This document shows positions 1 through 9,334 of a stretch of 40,954 bases of DNA, piece by piece. Source of the DNA: an uncultured Marinilabiliaceae bacterium (lineage in GTDB: Bacteria; Bacteroidota; Bacteroidia; Bacteroidales; Marinilabiliaceae). Position 1 is the stretch's first letter. Each line of letters opens with the position of its first letter. Location of the stretch: assembly GCA_937920475.1 (NCBI GenBank), contig CALEUX010000075.1:1-40954 (forward strand). Reading direction: 5' to 3'. The position numbers and the translations under genes were made by a program. The notes under the pieces are model-generated. The model searched no databases. It saw only the letters and a program-made list of their open reading frames with translations, and was not told the origin of the DNA.

Positions 1-167
1 CTGTTGTCTAAACTTCTAATAGTCTTTAATAAGATGTACCAAAAACAGCTATATAATTTAAACTTTATTTAACTGCAACCGTCATCTAACAAACCGCAAT
101 AAAAACAACCATTTTAATTATTCTTTTTAAAAAAAATCAATCTACAATTAATATTTTTTGATTCTGG

Positions 168-198
168 GTTGCTCTTTTAAAATTAATCATTACTTTTG
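168..198 (+). promoter_or_regulatory. Promoter of the aromatic operon leader
   Basis: The -7 box TACTTTTG (191-198) matches the Bacteroidota consensus TAnnTTTG exactly. GTTG at 168-171, 19 bases upstream, is a three-of-four match to the -33 box TTTG. Transcription would start near 204, placing the leader ORF at 220 close to the 5' end of the RNA. Positions 1-167 are AT-rich and I see no gene in them. The assignment rests on consensus matching only. Confidence 0.6.
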
Positions 199-219
199 TA
201 CCCAATAAAAGCAAACGAG

Positions 220-300
220 ATGCGAAGCTATTCTTATTTTTATTACTTCTTTTTTTTCTTTTTTTGGTTCAAAAGCCAGGAAGGGGTGGGTTTGTTATAA
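220..300 (+). CDS. Aromatic-rich leader peptide of the phe/tyr operon (26 aa)
   Basis: This short ORF starts at ATG 220 and ends at TAA 298-300. Its first 17 residues include four Tyr, eight Phe and one Trp, with SYSYFYYFFFFFFWF at residues 3-17, so half of the 26 residues are aromatic. Such a peptide normally serves as a sensor: the ribosome stalls on these codons when charged tRNA-Phe or tRNA-Tyr is scarce. The upstream sequence is A-rich, as usual for this phylum. The ORF lies between a promoter and a terminator in front of prephenate dehydratase, the classical position for an attenuation leader. Its last codons (GGG GTG GG at 283-290) are also the antiterminator strand, so a ribosome finishing the ORF would mask it. 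The function is inferred; the codon content is directly visible. Confidence 0.8.
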   Translation: MRSYSYFYYFFFFFFWFKSQEGVGLL

Positions 301-377
301 TCCGAAAAAGGACAATAAGAATAAGATTGAAAGATAAATTCAAAGTCCCGCCCCAACAAAGGCGGGGCTTTTTTTTT
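283..377 (+). terminator. Transcription attenuator: antiterminator and terminator upstream of prephenate dehydratase
   Basis: The terminator stem pairs 342-352 with 361-371, with a GC-rich core of GTCCCGCC with GGCGGGGC, an 8-base loop, and a run of nine T at 369-377. The upstream segment GGGGTGGG (283-290) pairs without mismatch, allowing one G-U, with CCCGCCCC (347-354), which includes the 5' arm of the terminator. The two structures exclude each other. A stalled ribosome on the aromatic codons leaves 283-290 free and favours readthrough. A ribosome at the stop codon covers it and favours termination. Pairings are read from the sequence; the regulatory effect is inferred. Confidence 0.75.
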
Positions 378-414
378 ACCCGGGAAATAACCAAAAATAT
401 TAAAAAACTTATTA

Positions 415-1326
415 ATGGATACAGAAATAAAACATGTGGCCATTCAGGGCTGGCCGGGAGCTAACCACGATATTGCAGCCAGAGCTTACTTTAACAGCAA
501 TCCGGTAAATATTGTACCCTGTTTAACTTTTAAAGAGTTGTTCGACAAGGTAATAGAAAACCCTAATTTATTAGGTATTGTAGCCATTGAAAACACTTTG
601 GTGGGTAGTCTTCTCTCCAATTACACCCTCTTAAAAGCTTCAGGATTAGGCGTTTTGGGCGAACATAAGCTAAGAATAAAACACCAGTTAATGGCTTTAC
701 CCGGCCAAACTATTGCCGATATAAAGGAAGTTCATTCGCACCCAATGGCCCTGGCACAGTGTGAGACTTTCTTTCAGAATCACCCCGGTATTCGCCTGAT
801 TGAAAGCGAAGATACTGCCTTAAGTGCCATGCGTATTCAGGATGAACAACTAAAAGGAGTTGCTGCTATTGCTTCTTCTTTGGCTGCAAAACTTTACAAT
901 TTGGAAATTATTGCCCGCGATATTGAAACCAACAAGCACAACTTTACTCGTTTTCTTATTGTTGGCCAGCCCAATAAAGCAAAATTAGCCAGCATGTTAC
1001 AGGAAAACCGCATCAATAAATCTTCATTGGTTTTCTCATTGCCACACGAAGAAGGAAGCCTTTCAAAAGTACTTACTATCCTGGCTTTTTATAATATTAA
1101 CCTGTCGAAAATCCAGTCTTTACCAGTTGTGGGTCAGGAATGGCAGTACCTTTTCTACATCGATGTCATATTCAACGATTATCAGCGTTACCAGCAATCG
1201 CTTGATGCTATTCGCCCTTTATGCCAAAAACTGCGGGTATTAGGCGAATACGAAGAATCGCACACGCTGTTCGAAACAAATGGTTCAGGACAAGCTAAAA
1301 TTGCCGAAATAATAAAAAACAAATAA
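415..1326 (+). CDS. pheA: Prephenate dehydratase
   Basis: It converts prephenate to phenylpyruvate in phenylalanine synthesis (cytoplasm). The N-terminal catalytic domain spans about residues 5-190 and carries the conserved Thr-Arg-Phe of the active site at 178-180, inside NFTRFLIVG. A C-terminal ACT domain (about 202-280) has GSLSKVL and LSKIQSLP, which correspond to the GALxxxL and ESRP regions that bind phenylalanine for feedback inhibition. The length of 303 aa is normal for a monofunctional PDT with ACT domain; no chorismate mutase is fused here, and it is instead joined to the DAHP synthase two genes downstream. The start at 415 lies 38 bases after the attenuator T-run. First gene of a four-gene operon; 10 bases separate it from the next gene. 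Confidence 0.95.
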   Translation: MDTEIKHVAIQGWPGANHDIAARAYFNSNPVNIVPCLTFKELFDKVIENPNLLGIVAIENTLVGSLLSNYTLLKASGLGVLGEHKLRIKHQLMALPGQTIADIKEVHSHPMALAQCETFFQNHPGIRLIESEDTALSAMRIQDEQLKGVAAIASSLAAKLYNLEIIARDIETNKHNFTRFLIVGQPNKAKLASMLQENRINKSSLVFSLPHEEGSLSKVLTILAFYNINLSKIQSLPVVGQEWQYLFYIDVIFNDYQRYQQSLDAIRPLCQKLRVLGEYEESHTLFETNGSGQAKIAEIIKNK

Positions 1327-1336
1327 ACCACCAGTC

Positions 1337-2494
1337 ATGATTGAACCTGCCCAACGCATCAGCCAGGTTGAAGAATACTACTTCTCTGTAAAGCTGAAAG
1401 AAATTGATCGATTAAGAAGCGAAGGTAAAAACATTATCAACCTTGGCATTGGCAATCCCGATCAACCACCGGCACCATCGATACTTAAAAAATTAAACGA
1501 AGCATCGCTGAACCCCAAAAGCCATGGTTATCAAAGCTATATTGGTATTCCCGAGCTAAGAAATGCCTTTGCCGGCTGGTATCAGAAATACTATCAGGTA
1601 ACGCTTAATCCTGTAAATGAAATACTCCCGCTGATTGGTTCAAAAGAGGGTATCATGCACATCTCCATGGCTTTTTTAAATCCAGGCGATGAAGTTTTAT
1701 TGCCCAATCCGGGCTATCCAACCTATGCTGCTGTTACCAAATTGGTTGGCGCTGTGCCACGTTATTACGATTTAACCGAACAAAATAACTGGCAACCCAA
1801 CTTAGAATCCATCGAAAAACAGGATTTGTCGAGGGTAAAACTAATGTGGTTAAATTACCCTAATATGCCAACAGGAGCGCAGGCCAACCCCGATGTAATG
1901 AAAAAAATTGTTGATTTCGGGAAAAGAAACAACATCCTCATTTGCAATGATAACCCTTACAGTTTTATTCTTAATCCAAAGCCAACAAGCCTTTTATCAA
2001 TTGATGGAGCTAAAGATATAGTTGTTGAAATAAATTCGCTGAGCAAATCGCACAACATGGCTGGCTGGCGAATGGGTATGGCTGCATCAAATTCCAATTT
2101 TATCAATTATATCCTCCGTGTAAAAAGCAACATGGATTCGGGTATGTTCCGGCCATTGCAGGAGGCTGCTGCTGAAGCCCTTAAGCTGGATGATGATTGG
2201 TATCGCGAAGTTAATAAAACCTATCTGGAAAGAAGATCGCTTGTTTGGGAACTAATGGATATCCTGAATTGTTCATTTGATAAAAACCAGGTGGGAATGT
2301 TTATATGGGGCAAAGTGCCTGCGAATGTGCCAAACGGACAAACATTGTCGGATAAAATTCTTTACAATGCTGATGTTTTTATTACTCCCGGTTTCATTTT
2401 TGGAAGTAATGGTGAGCAATACATCCGAATTTCGTTATGCACCCCCGCCGATGTTTTAAAAGAAGCCATTCAAAGGATAAAAAAAATACAATAA
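1337..2494 (+). CDS. Class I/II PLP-dependent aminotransferase, probably aromatic
   Basis: A fold-type I aminotransferase of 385 aa. Visible family features are NPGYPTY near the start of the large domain, the NYPNMPTGA stretch that contacts the cofactor, NDNPYSF, and the Schiff-base lysine K237 in SLSKSHNMAGWRMG. In this operon it most likely transfers the amino group to phenylpyruvate and 4-hydroxyphenylpyruvate, or to prephenate; the sequence alone does not separate these. The wider family also contains aspartate and LL-diaminopimelate aminotransferases, so substrate assignment is by context. It sits between the dehydratase (10-base gap) and DAHP synthase (36-base gap) and should be under the same attenuator. 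Confidence 0.85.
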   Translation: MIEPAQRISQVEEYYFSVKLKEIDRLRSEGKNIINLGIGNPDQPPAPSILKKLNEASLNPKSHGYQSYIGIPELRNAFAGWYQKYYQVTLNPVNEILPLIGSKEGIMHISMAFLNPGDEVLLPNPGYPTYAAVTKLVGAVPRYYDLTEQNNWQPNLESIEKQDLSRVKLMWLNYPNMPTGAQANPDVMKKIVDFGKRNNILICNDNPYSFILNPKPTSLLSIDGAKDIVVEINSLSKSHNMAGWRMGMAASNSNFINYILRVKSNMDSGMFRPLQEAAAEALKLDDDWYREVNKTYLERRSLVWELMDILNCSFDKNQVGMFIWGKVPANVPNGQTLSDKILYNADVFITPGFIFGSNGEQYIRISLCTPADVLKEAIQRIKKIQ

Positions 2495-2530
2495 AAGCCA
2501 ATAAACCAAAGCAAAATAAATACAACCATT

Positions 2531-3643
2531 ATGTCGAAGCTGATTATTGAACCAATACAACTACCAGGTCTTGAGTTAAAAAGACCTATAATTATCTCGG
2601 GTCCCTGCAGCGCCGAAACCGAAGAGCAAACCCTAGAAACCGCCAAACAATTGTCGGAGCTGGGCGTTAAGATTTTCCGTGCAGGAATATGGAAACCGCG
2701 TACCAGGCCTGGAGCTTTTGAAGGTGTAGGAACACTGGGATTGCCCTGGTTAAAAAAAGTAAAGGAAGTAATCGGCATGTTTGTTAGCGTGGAAGTTGCC
2801 ACCGGCCATCACGTTTACGAAGCGCTTAAACACGGCATTGATATGGTTTGGGTTGGTGCACGAACCTCGGCCAACCCATTTGCCGTTCAGGAAGTAGCCG
2901 ATGCGCTAAAAGGCGCCAAAATACCTGTGCTGGTAAAAAACCCTGTTAACCCCGACTTGGAACTCTGGATTGGTGCCCTTGAACGCATCAACAATGCCGG
3001 TATTACGCAAATTGGAGCCATTCATCGTGGGTTCAGCACTTACGGACGTTCTGAGTACCGCAATCACCCACAATGGCAAATCCCCATTGAGTTGCACCGT
3101 AGAATCCCTGACCTGCCAATTATTACCGACCCCAGCCACATAGCCGGGAACCGCGATTTACTGGCATCAATTAGTCAGGAAGCCATGGACTTAAACTTCG
3201 ATGGCCTTATCATCGAGTCTCATATTTGCCCCGAAAAGGCCTGGAGTGACGCTGCTCAGCAGATTACCCCCCAGCGACTAATGGAAATGGTGAATGGACT
3301 TGTGTTGCGACGCCCAAAAATTGGCGATACACCCCGTAACACTCTGGATGAATTAAGAAAGCAAATTGATGCTTTGGATAACCAACTTCTGGATGTTCTT
3401 AAAGAAAGGATGAAAATTTCGGAAGCTATTGGTAAATATAAATTCGAAAACAACATCACCATTCTCCAATCGCGTCGATACGATGAAATTATGAACGACC
3501 GTAATCAACGGGCCATTAGCAGGGGATTAAATACCGAATTCACAACGAAGATATTTGAATCGATTCATGAAGAATCCATCAACTGCCAGAGTAATGTGAT
3601 GAATAAAGAACTAAAGAAAAATACAGAACAAAAACCTGAATAA
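2531..3643 (+). CDS. Bifunctional DAHP synthase / chorismate mutase type II
   Basis: Residues about 1-265 form a type I DAHP synthase barrel of the KDO8P-synthase-like subgroup, recognised from IISGPCSAET near residue 20, the KIFRAGIWKPRTRP block and GLIIESHICPEKAWSD. It condenses phosphoenolpyruvate and erythrose 4-phosphate, the first step of the shikimate pathway. Residues about 275-355 are an AroQ-type chorismate mutase helix bundle (LRKQIDALDNQLLDVLKERM, then ILQSRRYDEIM). The fusion links pathway entry to the branch to Phe and Tyr. It is common in Bacteroidota, and the CM part also often works as the regulatory domain. The C-terminus (NTEQKPE) is a short polar tail. A 23-base gap leads to the next gene. 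Confidence 0.93.
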   Translation: MSKLIIEPIQLPGLELKRPIIISGPCSAETEEQTLETAKQLSELGVKIFRAGIWKPRTRPGAFEGVGTLGLPWLKKVKEVIGMFVSVEVATGHHVYEALKHGIDMVWVGARTSANPFAVQEVADALKGAKIPVLVKNPVNPDLELWIGALERINNAGITQIGAIHRGFSTYGRSEYRNHPQWQIPIELHRRIPDLPIITDPSHIAGNRDLLASISQEAMDLNFDGLIIESHICPEKAWSDAAQQITPQRLMEMVNGLVLRRPKIGDTPRNTLDELRKQIDALDNQLLDVLKERMKISEAIGKYKFENNITILQSRRYDEIMNDRNQRAISRGLNTEFTTKIFESIHEESINCQSNVMNKELKKNTEQKPE

Positions 3644-3666
3644 AAACCTCGAAACAATCAACCATA

Positions 3667-4440
3667 ATGAAGATTTGCATTTTAGGTGCCGGAAAAATGG
3701 GTACCTGGTTAACCGATGCACTTTGTCTGCAACACGAAGTTGCTATTTTTGATACCGACAAAGAAAGACTGAGGTATGTTTTTAACACCCAAAGACTTAC
3801 ATCATTCGACGAAATAAGGGATTTTGCGCCTGAATTACTTATTAACGCAGTAACATTGAAATTTACGATTCCAGTTTTCGAGCAGGTGTTGCCATTTGTT
3901 CCCGAAACCTGTATTCTCTCTGATATTGCATCGGTTAAAACCGGATTTCCGGAGTTTTATAAAAAATCGGGACGTAGGTTTGTTTCAACACACCCCATGT
4001 TTGGACCTACCTTTGCAAATTTGAAAGATTTGAGTCAGCATCATGCCATTATCATCTCTGAATCTGATCATTTAGGGAAGGCCTTTTTTAAGGATTTCTT
4101 TGGTTCGCTAGGTTTAAACATTCACCAATATTCGTTTGAAGAACACGATGAAACCATAGCGTATTCATTATCAATACCGTTTTCGTCAACGCTGGTTTTT
4201 GCTGCGTGTATGAAAAAACAGGATGCACCGGGTACCACTTTTCGTAAACATATGGATATAGCCAAAGGTCTGCTGTCGGAGGATGATTATTTGCTTACAG
4301 AAATTTTGTTTAACCCTTACACCATTGGCCAGGTAGAACAAATCAGAAAAGAGCTGAAAGACTTGATTGAACTTATCAGTAGCCGCGACTCAGAGGGCAT
4401 GAAACAATTTTTAGCCAAAGTGAGAAAAAACTTAGCATAG
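3667..4440 (+). CDS. tyrA: Prephenate dehydrogenase
   Basis: It oxidises and decarboxylates prephenate to 4-hydroxyphenylpyruvate for tyrosine synthesis. The N-terminus is a Rossmann fold with GAGKMG at residues 7-12 and an acidic end to the second strand (IFDTD), which suggests NAD. The stretch FVSTHPMFGPTF carries the conserved His and Pro of the TyrA active site, followed by the all-helical dimer domain. At 257 aa it is short for the family and has no ACT domain, as is usual in this phylum; feedback control would then act elsewhere in the pathway. It is the last gene before a strong terminator. Confidence 0.92.
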   Translation: MKICILGAGKMGTWLTDALCLQHEVAIFDTDKERLRYVFNTQRLTSFDEIRDFAPELLINAVTLKFTIPVFEQVLPFVPETCILSDIASVKTGFPEFYKKSGRRFVSTHPMFGPTFANLKDLSQHHAIIISESDHLGKAFFKDFFGSLGLNIHQYSFEEHDETIAYSLSIPFSSTLVFAACMKKQDAPGTTFRKHMDIAKGLLSEDDYLLTEILFNPYTIGQVEQIRKELKDLIELISSRDSEGMKQFLAKVRKNLA

Positions 4441-4465
4441 TTGATTATAACAAAATAATAATAAT

Positions 4466-4498
4466 AAAAGGCTGCCCACAAAACGGAGCAGCCTTTTT
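4466..4498. terminator. Bidirectional terminator between tyrA and susD
   Basis: AAAAGGCTGC (4466-4475) pairs with GCAGCCTTTT (4488-4497) around a 12-base loop, with T-runs usable on both strands. It would end the rightward aromatic operon and the leftward SusC/SusD transcript, whose last gene stops at 4520. Confidence 0.85.
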
Positions 4499-4519
4499 AC
4501 TTAAACACTCTGCCTATTA

Positions 4520-6058
4520 TTAATTAACCATCCACCACATTTTTGTATCGATGGCATCGCCACCCATATTCTGAATAGCAGCATCAAGACTGGTTTTGTT
4601 GACACTTGCCTCGTTCAATAGATATTTCACTCTAAAGGGTATATCATTGATACCAACAATTGGAGAAAATGTGTAATTACGAACATCCTCCTGAACGGCT
4701 CCCGTGGCATCTTTTATAAGAGTCCTTACAGTATACTGTTCACCCGGGCGGATAAACGTTTTCGGGAAACTGGTTCTCCTATATTCCGACCAGGCTTCAT
4801 ATGGTTGCATGTAAAGGGCGATGTATTTCTGAGTCAACACATTTTCCTCATTTGCCGATGGTAAATTGTTCATATAAGAAATGATGTCGGTACCATCAAC
4901 ACCCCATTTTTTCATGGAAGCCTCAACGCCCTTCTCGTACCAGGTTTGGTCCCAACCATTTAATTCGCTCATAATAAAACAAATTTCCGAGTATTCTAAA
5001 AACACCTCGCTATAGGTTGATGACAACACTTTTGTACCAGGTAATGATTCCCATCTGTAGGTTCGTACGTTTCCATTACTATTGGCAAGAGGTACACCAT
5101 AGTAGTAACCATCGCGGTTGGGAGCAACGTAAATTTCCAATCGAGGATCGGCAATGCCAAATGGTCCTCTGTTGCCTTTAAGCAATTCAACAAATGAATA
5201 TGAAGGAGCAAAGTCTGTACGATTCTCAACATAAAATGCCCGGTACATGGGCGCCCCGTTAAGTGCAGAATTTTCAAAGGCTATAGCTGCATTGTCCAAA
5301 TTGGATTCAAAAACGCCTTCGGCAATGGCATCATTAATATGAGCACTGGCCAAATCGGGCAATTTATGCTTAATGCGATTGGCAATCCTTAATCTTAACG
5401 AATTGGCAAATTTCTTCCACTGCTCAGCATCGCCACCATAAATGTTATCGCCACCAATCATTTTTTCATCAGTTATAATCATTGATTGTGCCTCATCCAA
5501 CTCCTTAAGCAAATCGGCATAAATGTCCTGTTGACGTGCATATTTGGGTGTAAGCTTATTCATATCGCCCTGCAAAGCCTGAAAATCTGGGTTATTGGCC
5601 CCATACGAATAATAAGGTATATCGCCCCAGGTATCGGTAGCCATCTGGAAGATGTATGCCAGCATAATTCTGGCTGCTGCTATCTGATTTTCGTTTGGTG
5701 CAGCTGTGGCTGCATCAATTTTCAGAATAGGATCAGTATTGATATCTATAATGGATTTTAAATCCCTGGCATTCGAATAAATATCATTCCAACCGGCTTG
5801 GTTAACGGTTTCCCGGTATTGAAAGCGATCTTCCTCAGTGTAGTTTACCTGATTCCAGTATTGAACCCATAACAACGACATACGCCCTGAAAACCATTCA
5901 TCGCGCGTATCGTTCATAATTTGTTTCTGAACCCTGCTCATTAAACCACTTGTGGGAGCAACAACGGGTTGGTTGGGATTATCCAGATAATCGACCTCGC
6001 AAGATGAGAACAGGAATAAGCCCAAAAAAAGGATTGATAAATATTTCAAAATATTCAT
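4520..6058 (-). CDS. SusD/RagB-family outer-membrane nutrient-binding lipoprotein
   Basis: A 512-aa lipoprotein: basic N-terminus, hydrophobic segment and lipobox LFSSC with the acylated Cys at residue 20. It would sit on the outer face of the outer membrane as the lid of the SusC channel and bind the substrate. The helical, Tyr/Trp-rich body with IMLAYIFQMATDTWGDIPY matches the SusD-like (SusD_2) group. Its substrate cannot be read: there is no glycosidase, peptidase or sulfatase next to it. It starts 18 bases after the SusC stop, so both are one transcript. The family often carries peptides or glycans; which one applies here is open. Confidence 0.93.
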   Translation of the reverse strand: MNILKYLSILFLGLFLFSSCEVDYLDNPNQPVVAPTSGLMSRVQKQIMNDTRDEWFSGRMSLLWVQYWNQVNYTEEDRFQYRETVNQAGWNDIYSNARDLKSIIDINTDPILKIDAATAAPNENQIAAARIMLAYIFQMATDTWGDIPYYSYGANNPDFQALQGDMNKLTPKYARQQDIYADLLKELDEAQSMIITDEKMIGGDNIYGGDAEQWKKFANSLRLRIANRIKHKLPDLASAHINDAIAEGVFESNLDNAAIAFENSALNGAPMYRAFYVENRTDFAPSYSFVELLKGNRGPFGIADPRLEIYVAPNRDGYYYGVPLANSNGNVRTYRWESLPGTKVLSSTYSEVFLEYSEICFIMSELNGWDQTWYEKGVEASMKKWGVDGTDIISYMNNLPSANEENVLTQKYIALYMQPYEAWSEYRRTSFPKTFIRPGEQYTVRTLIKDATGAVQEDVRNYTFSPIVGINDIPFRVKYLLNEASVNKTSLDAAIQNMGGDAIDTKMWWMVN

Positions 6059-6076
6059 AATTAAGCAATTTAAACG

Positions 6077-9000
6077 TTAGAATGTAATCTGAATATTCAT
6101 ACCGTATGACCGTGTTGCAGGTATTAAGCCGCCTTCCATACCTTGAATATTACCTGAGCCACCAACAGTAGATTCAGGATCAACTCCCTTTTGATCAAGA
6201 CCCCAAACAAACAAGTTCTGACCATACAGGGTAACCCTTACTTTATTTATATACTGATTGAATCTAGGCAATGTATATCCTAAGGTAATCTCACGTAATT
6301 TAACATATGATGCATCGAAAAAGCTGGTAGCACTAGGCGTTCCAAAACCATGATAATGGTAAGCACCATAGTCTTCGGCAGAAATAACAATATCGTTAGG
6401 CCCGCTAACAGTGTATGATCCATCATCGTTCATAGTTCCCATTACACCGGGTAATATAATGCCATCCTCGCGAATGGTATTACCATCAGAGGTAGAAGTT
6501 GCAGTTTTAGCATTCATACCCGAATACATACTCCACATGTGTGTTAACGAGTAATATTTGCCACCTTTCTGTATATCAATCAGTGCACTAAAATCAAAAC
6601 TCTTATACTTAAGTACATTTCTGATACCCATATTAAAATCGGGCAGTGCCGAACCAATAGGTTTTAAGCCGCTTGAGGCATAAAAACCTGTATCTTCGTC
6701 AATAATGCGATTGCCTTTATTGTCGTAAACATAATCATAACCCCAAAGCATTTGGTAGGGATCACCAACAGAGGCATTCAGATAGGCACCACCGAATGGC
6801 GCACTGGCAATTTGCAATTTATCCAAACCTTCCGGCAATGAAACCACTTTGTTGGTGTTTTTTGAATAGTTAAGTGCAATATCCCAGCTAAAACCATACA
6901 TTTTAACAGGTGTTCCGGTTAATAACAGTTCAATACCTTTATTTTCAATCTCTCCGGCATTAACCACTTTGGAAGTATAACCTGTTGAACCGCTTATTTC
7001 AATTGGAACAATCTGATCTTTTGTATTCCTTTTATAATAACTAAAATCAAATCCAACTCTATTATTAAGGAATGAACCCTCCAAACCAAGCTCCATTTCG
7101 GTAGTGCTTTCCGATTTGAGGTTTGGATTATTCAACCTAAGATTATTCGAAAACTGACGTGAGTTATTAAATGCATCGCCCATTAAATAAGTTTGCACCA
7201 CTCTGTAAGGATCAGTTCCATTACCAGTACGAGCCAGATTAAACCTGAACTTTGCAAAATTAATCCACATTATATCAATGAGCTCAGAACCTATAAAGCT
7301 GAAAGATGCAGCCGGATAAAAGTAGCTATTGGCATCCTCGGGCAATGAAGAGTCAAAATCCTTACGGGCAGAAATGTCTAAATAGGCATAGTTTTTATAA
7401 CCCAGGCTAGCCAATCCAAACCAGCTGTTAACAATCTGTTTTTGGTCAAAATTGCTAACAATAGGCATATTGTTTGAATTGTTCACATTCCACAATCCAC
7501 CAATGGCCAAACCACCATCGGTTGCAGCTGAAATTCTTGAATATTTTGAAATCCGCTTATTGGCACCCAATGAACCAATAAGGCTAAAATCTCCAACGGT
7601 GCTGTTATAAGTAATTTTTCCCTCGTAATTGGTTTCTATAAATTGACGGGTATTGGTGCTGTAGGATGATAACGCCTGTGAACCGGGAGCTACCCTTTCA
7701 CGATTGTTAAAGGTATAGGTATCCAGATAAACGTTTCCTTCAGCAGTTAACTCTTTGGTTATATTAAACTTTAAACCTGTGGTTCCAAACAGGCGCTGAC
7801 GATCATCGTCCGACCAGTTTTCATTAACAGTCCAGTAGGGGTTATCGGAATACAAAGGAGTTGGATCGTACAAATCAGTCCTGTTCCAGGTTCTTTGAGT
7901 TCCATCAGGGTTTTTGTAATTCTTTAATGTCCCCATATCCAATTGACGCTGTCCCCATTGGAAAAATTTCTGAAATACAGAGTTGTCGTCATACCCAAAA
8001 ATAGGCCGTCCTTTTGTATAGGTATTCACATAAGTAATACTTGAATTGGCTTGCATAAAACCATCAAAGAACTCGGCCATTCCATTCAGGTTAAAAGTAT
8101 GCTTATCCTGCTTAGAGTTGGGCATAGTCCCTTTTTTATTCACATTGGAGTATCCAAAACGAATGGCAGATGTCTCACTGGTTGAAACCAATGATATTGA
8201 ATTCTGATAAGTTATTCCGGTTTCAAAAAAGTCGATTACATCTTTTTTAGGTGCTTTCCATTCGCCTGTTTGTGGTGTGGAAGTAATACCCTGTTCCCAG
8301 TCGGCCACACCCCACCAATGCAAAACCTGCTGGCCTTCGTATTTTGGCCCCCAGCTTTCATCGGTATCATAAGCAACAATTAGGTATTCCTGTCCATTAA
8401 TAATAGCTGTATCAAAATCACCATAACCACCACCATATTTATTTTGTAAATCAGGCAGCAGAGATACTTTGTCGAAAGTGACACCAGAATTAACCTCTAC
8501 CTGGAATGATTTTTTACCTTTTTTACCCGATTTAGTGGTAATCATAACCACACCGTTTTGCCCACGGCTTCCATACAGAGCAGAAGCTGCACTACCTTTT
8601 AAAACGTTCACACTCTCAATATCATAAGAGTTTAAGTCGTTAATCATGGAACCATAGTCGATACCACCACTACCTGTTTGAGTGGCGGTGGTGTTAAAGT
8701 TTTGATTATCCAAAGGAATTCCGTCAATAACATATAGTGGCTGGTTGTTTCCGGTAAGTGAACTTGCTCCACGTATTAAAACATTTTGCGAGCCGGCAAA
8801 ATTAGTTCCTGAAACCTGAACCCCGGCTACTTTACCTGCCAATGCTGCAATTGGGCTTGAATTGTTAGCTGATATCAAATCCTCCGCCTTAACATTCTGG
8901 GAAGAATAGCCCAACGATTTCTTTTCCCTTGAGATTCCAAGTGCTGTTACAACAATTTCATCAACAGCAATGGATGAAGAAACCAGAACTACATTAATCA

Positions 9001-9271
9001 CTGAACGTCCCGTAATGGTAACTTCCTGGGTTTGCATTCCCACAAAAGAGAATACCAGAGTTTCTGCATTTTGAGGAACACTCATTGAGTAATGACCATT
9101 CCCTTGAGTAATGGTTCCAACTGTAGTGCCTTTAACAAATACAGAGGCTCCTGGAATGGGTGTCCCATCGTCTCCTGATGTGACTGTACCGGTAATCGTA
9201 ACTGTTTGGGCCAATAAACTAGTGAGCCCAAAAGCCATTACGAATGAAAGTACAACTAGAACTTTCTTCAT
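6077..9271 (-). CDS. SusC/RagA-family TonB-dependent outer-membrane transporter
   Basis: The start is ATG at 9271, giving 1064 aa and a clear signal peptide (MKKVLVVLSFVMAFGLTSLLA); an upstream in-frame start at 9373 would bury it and is rejected. Domains in order: signal (1-21), carboxypeptidase-regulatory-like domain (about 23-105), VDEIVVTALG as the TonB-box region, plug domain (about 115-230, with LRGASS and LYVIDGIPLD) and a 22-strand-type barrel ending in aromatic Phe (MNIQITF). It imports substrate captured by the SusD partner, using energy from TonB/ExbBD. No anti-sigma/sigma pair or hybrid regulator lies upstream, because a prophage occupies that side. Confidence 0.95.
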   Translation of the reverse strand: MKKVLVVLSFVMAFGLTSLLAQTVTITGTVTSGDDGTPIPGASVFVKGTTVGTITQGNGHYSMSVPQNAETLVFSFVGMQTQEVTITGRSVINVVLVSSSIAVDEIVVTALGISREKKSLGYSSQNVKAEDLISANNSSPIAALAGKVAGVQVSGTNFAGSQNVLIRGASSLTGNNQPLYVIDGIPLDNQNFNTTATQTGSGGIDYGSMINDLNSYDIESVNVLKGSAASALYGSRGQNGVVMITTKSGKKGKKSFQVEVNSGVTFDKVSLLPDLQNKYGGGYGDFDTAIINGQEYLIVAYDTDESWGPKYEGQQVLHWWGVADWEQGITSTPQTGEWKAPKKDVIDFFETGITYQNSISLVSTSETSAIRFGYSNVNKKGTMPNSKQDKHTFNLNGMAEFFDGFMQANSSITYVNTYTKGRPIFGYDDNSVFQKFFQWGQRQLDMGTLKNYKNPDGTQRTWNRTDLYDPTPLYSDNPYWTVNENWSDDDRQRLFGTTGLKFNITKELTAEGNVYLDTYTFNNRERVAPGSQALSSYSTNTRQFIETNYEGKITYNSTVGDFSLIGSLGANKRISKYSRISAATDGGLAIGGLWNVNNSNNMPIVSNFDQKQIVNSWFGLASLGYKNYAYLDISARKDFDSSLPEDANSYFYPAASFSFIGSELIDIMWINFAKFRFNLARTGNGTDPYRVVQTYLMGDAFNNSRQFSNNLRLNNPNLKSESTTEMELGLEGSFLNNRVGFDFSYYKRNTKDQIVPIEISGSTGYTSKVVNAGEIENKGIELLLTGTPVKMYGFSWDIALNYSKNTNKVVSLPEGLDKLQIASAPFGGAYLNASVGDPYQMLWGYDYVYDNKGNRIIDEDTGFYASSGLKPIGSALPDFNMGIRNVLKYKSFDFSALIDIQKGGKYYSLTHMWSMYSGMNAKTATSTSDGNTIREDGIILPGVMGTMNDDGSYTVSGPNDIVISAEDYGAYHYHGFGTPSATSFFDASYVKLREITLGYTLPRFNQYINKVRVTLYGQNLFVWGLDQKGVDPESTVGGSGNIQGMEGGLIPATRSYGMNIQITF

Positions 9272-9301
9272 AAAAATTAAGTTTAGATTAATAATATTAG
9301 G

Positions 9302-9334
9302 ACAATATAAAGGGGGTAAAACGAATTGTACAAA
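9302..9334 (-). promoter_or_regulatory. Probable susC promoter
   Basis: Read on the minus strand, TTTG (9334-9331) is followed after 21 bases by TATATTGT (9309-9302), a six-of-eight match to TAnnTTTG. The start point would lie near 9295, leaving a short leader before ATG 9271. The TTTG overlaps one copy of the GTAAAACGAATTGTACAA repeat, so that repeat may also be a regulator site. Confidence 0.45.

Noticed and set aside
243-464. Two 66-aa ORFs over the leader region, one per strand
   Set aside because: Low-complexity translations of the attenuator; the plus one runs into pheA in another frame, and the 26-codon aromatic ORF explains the region better.
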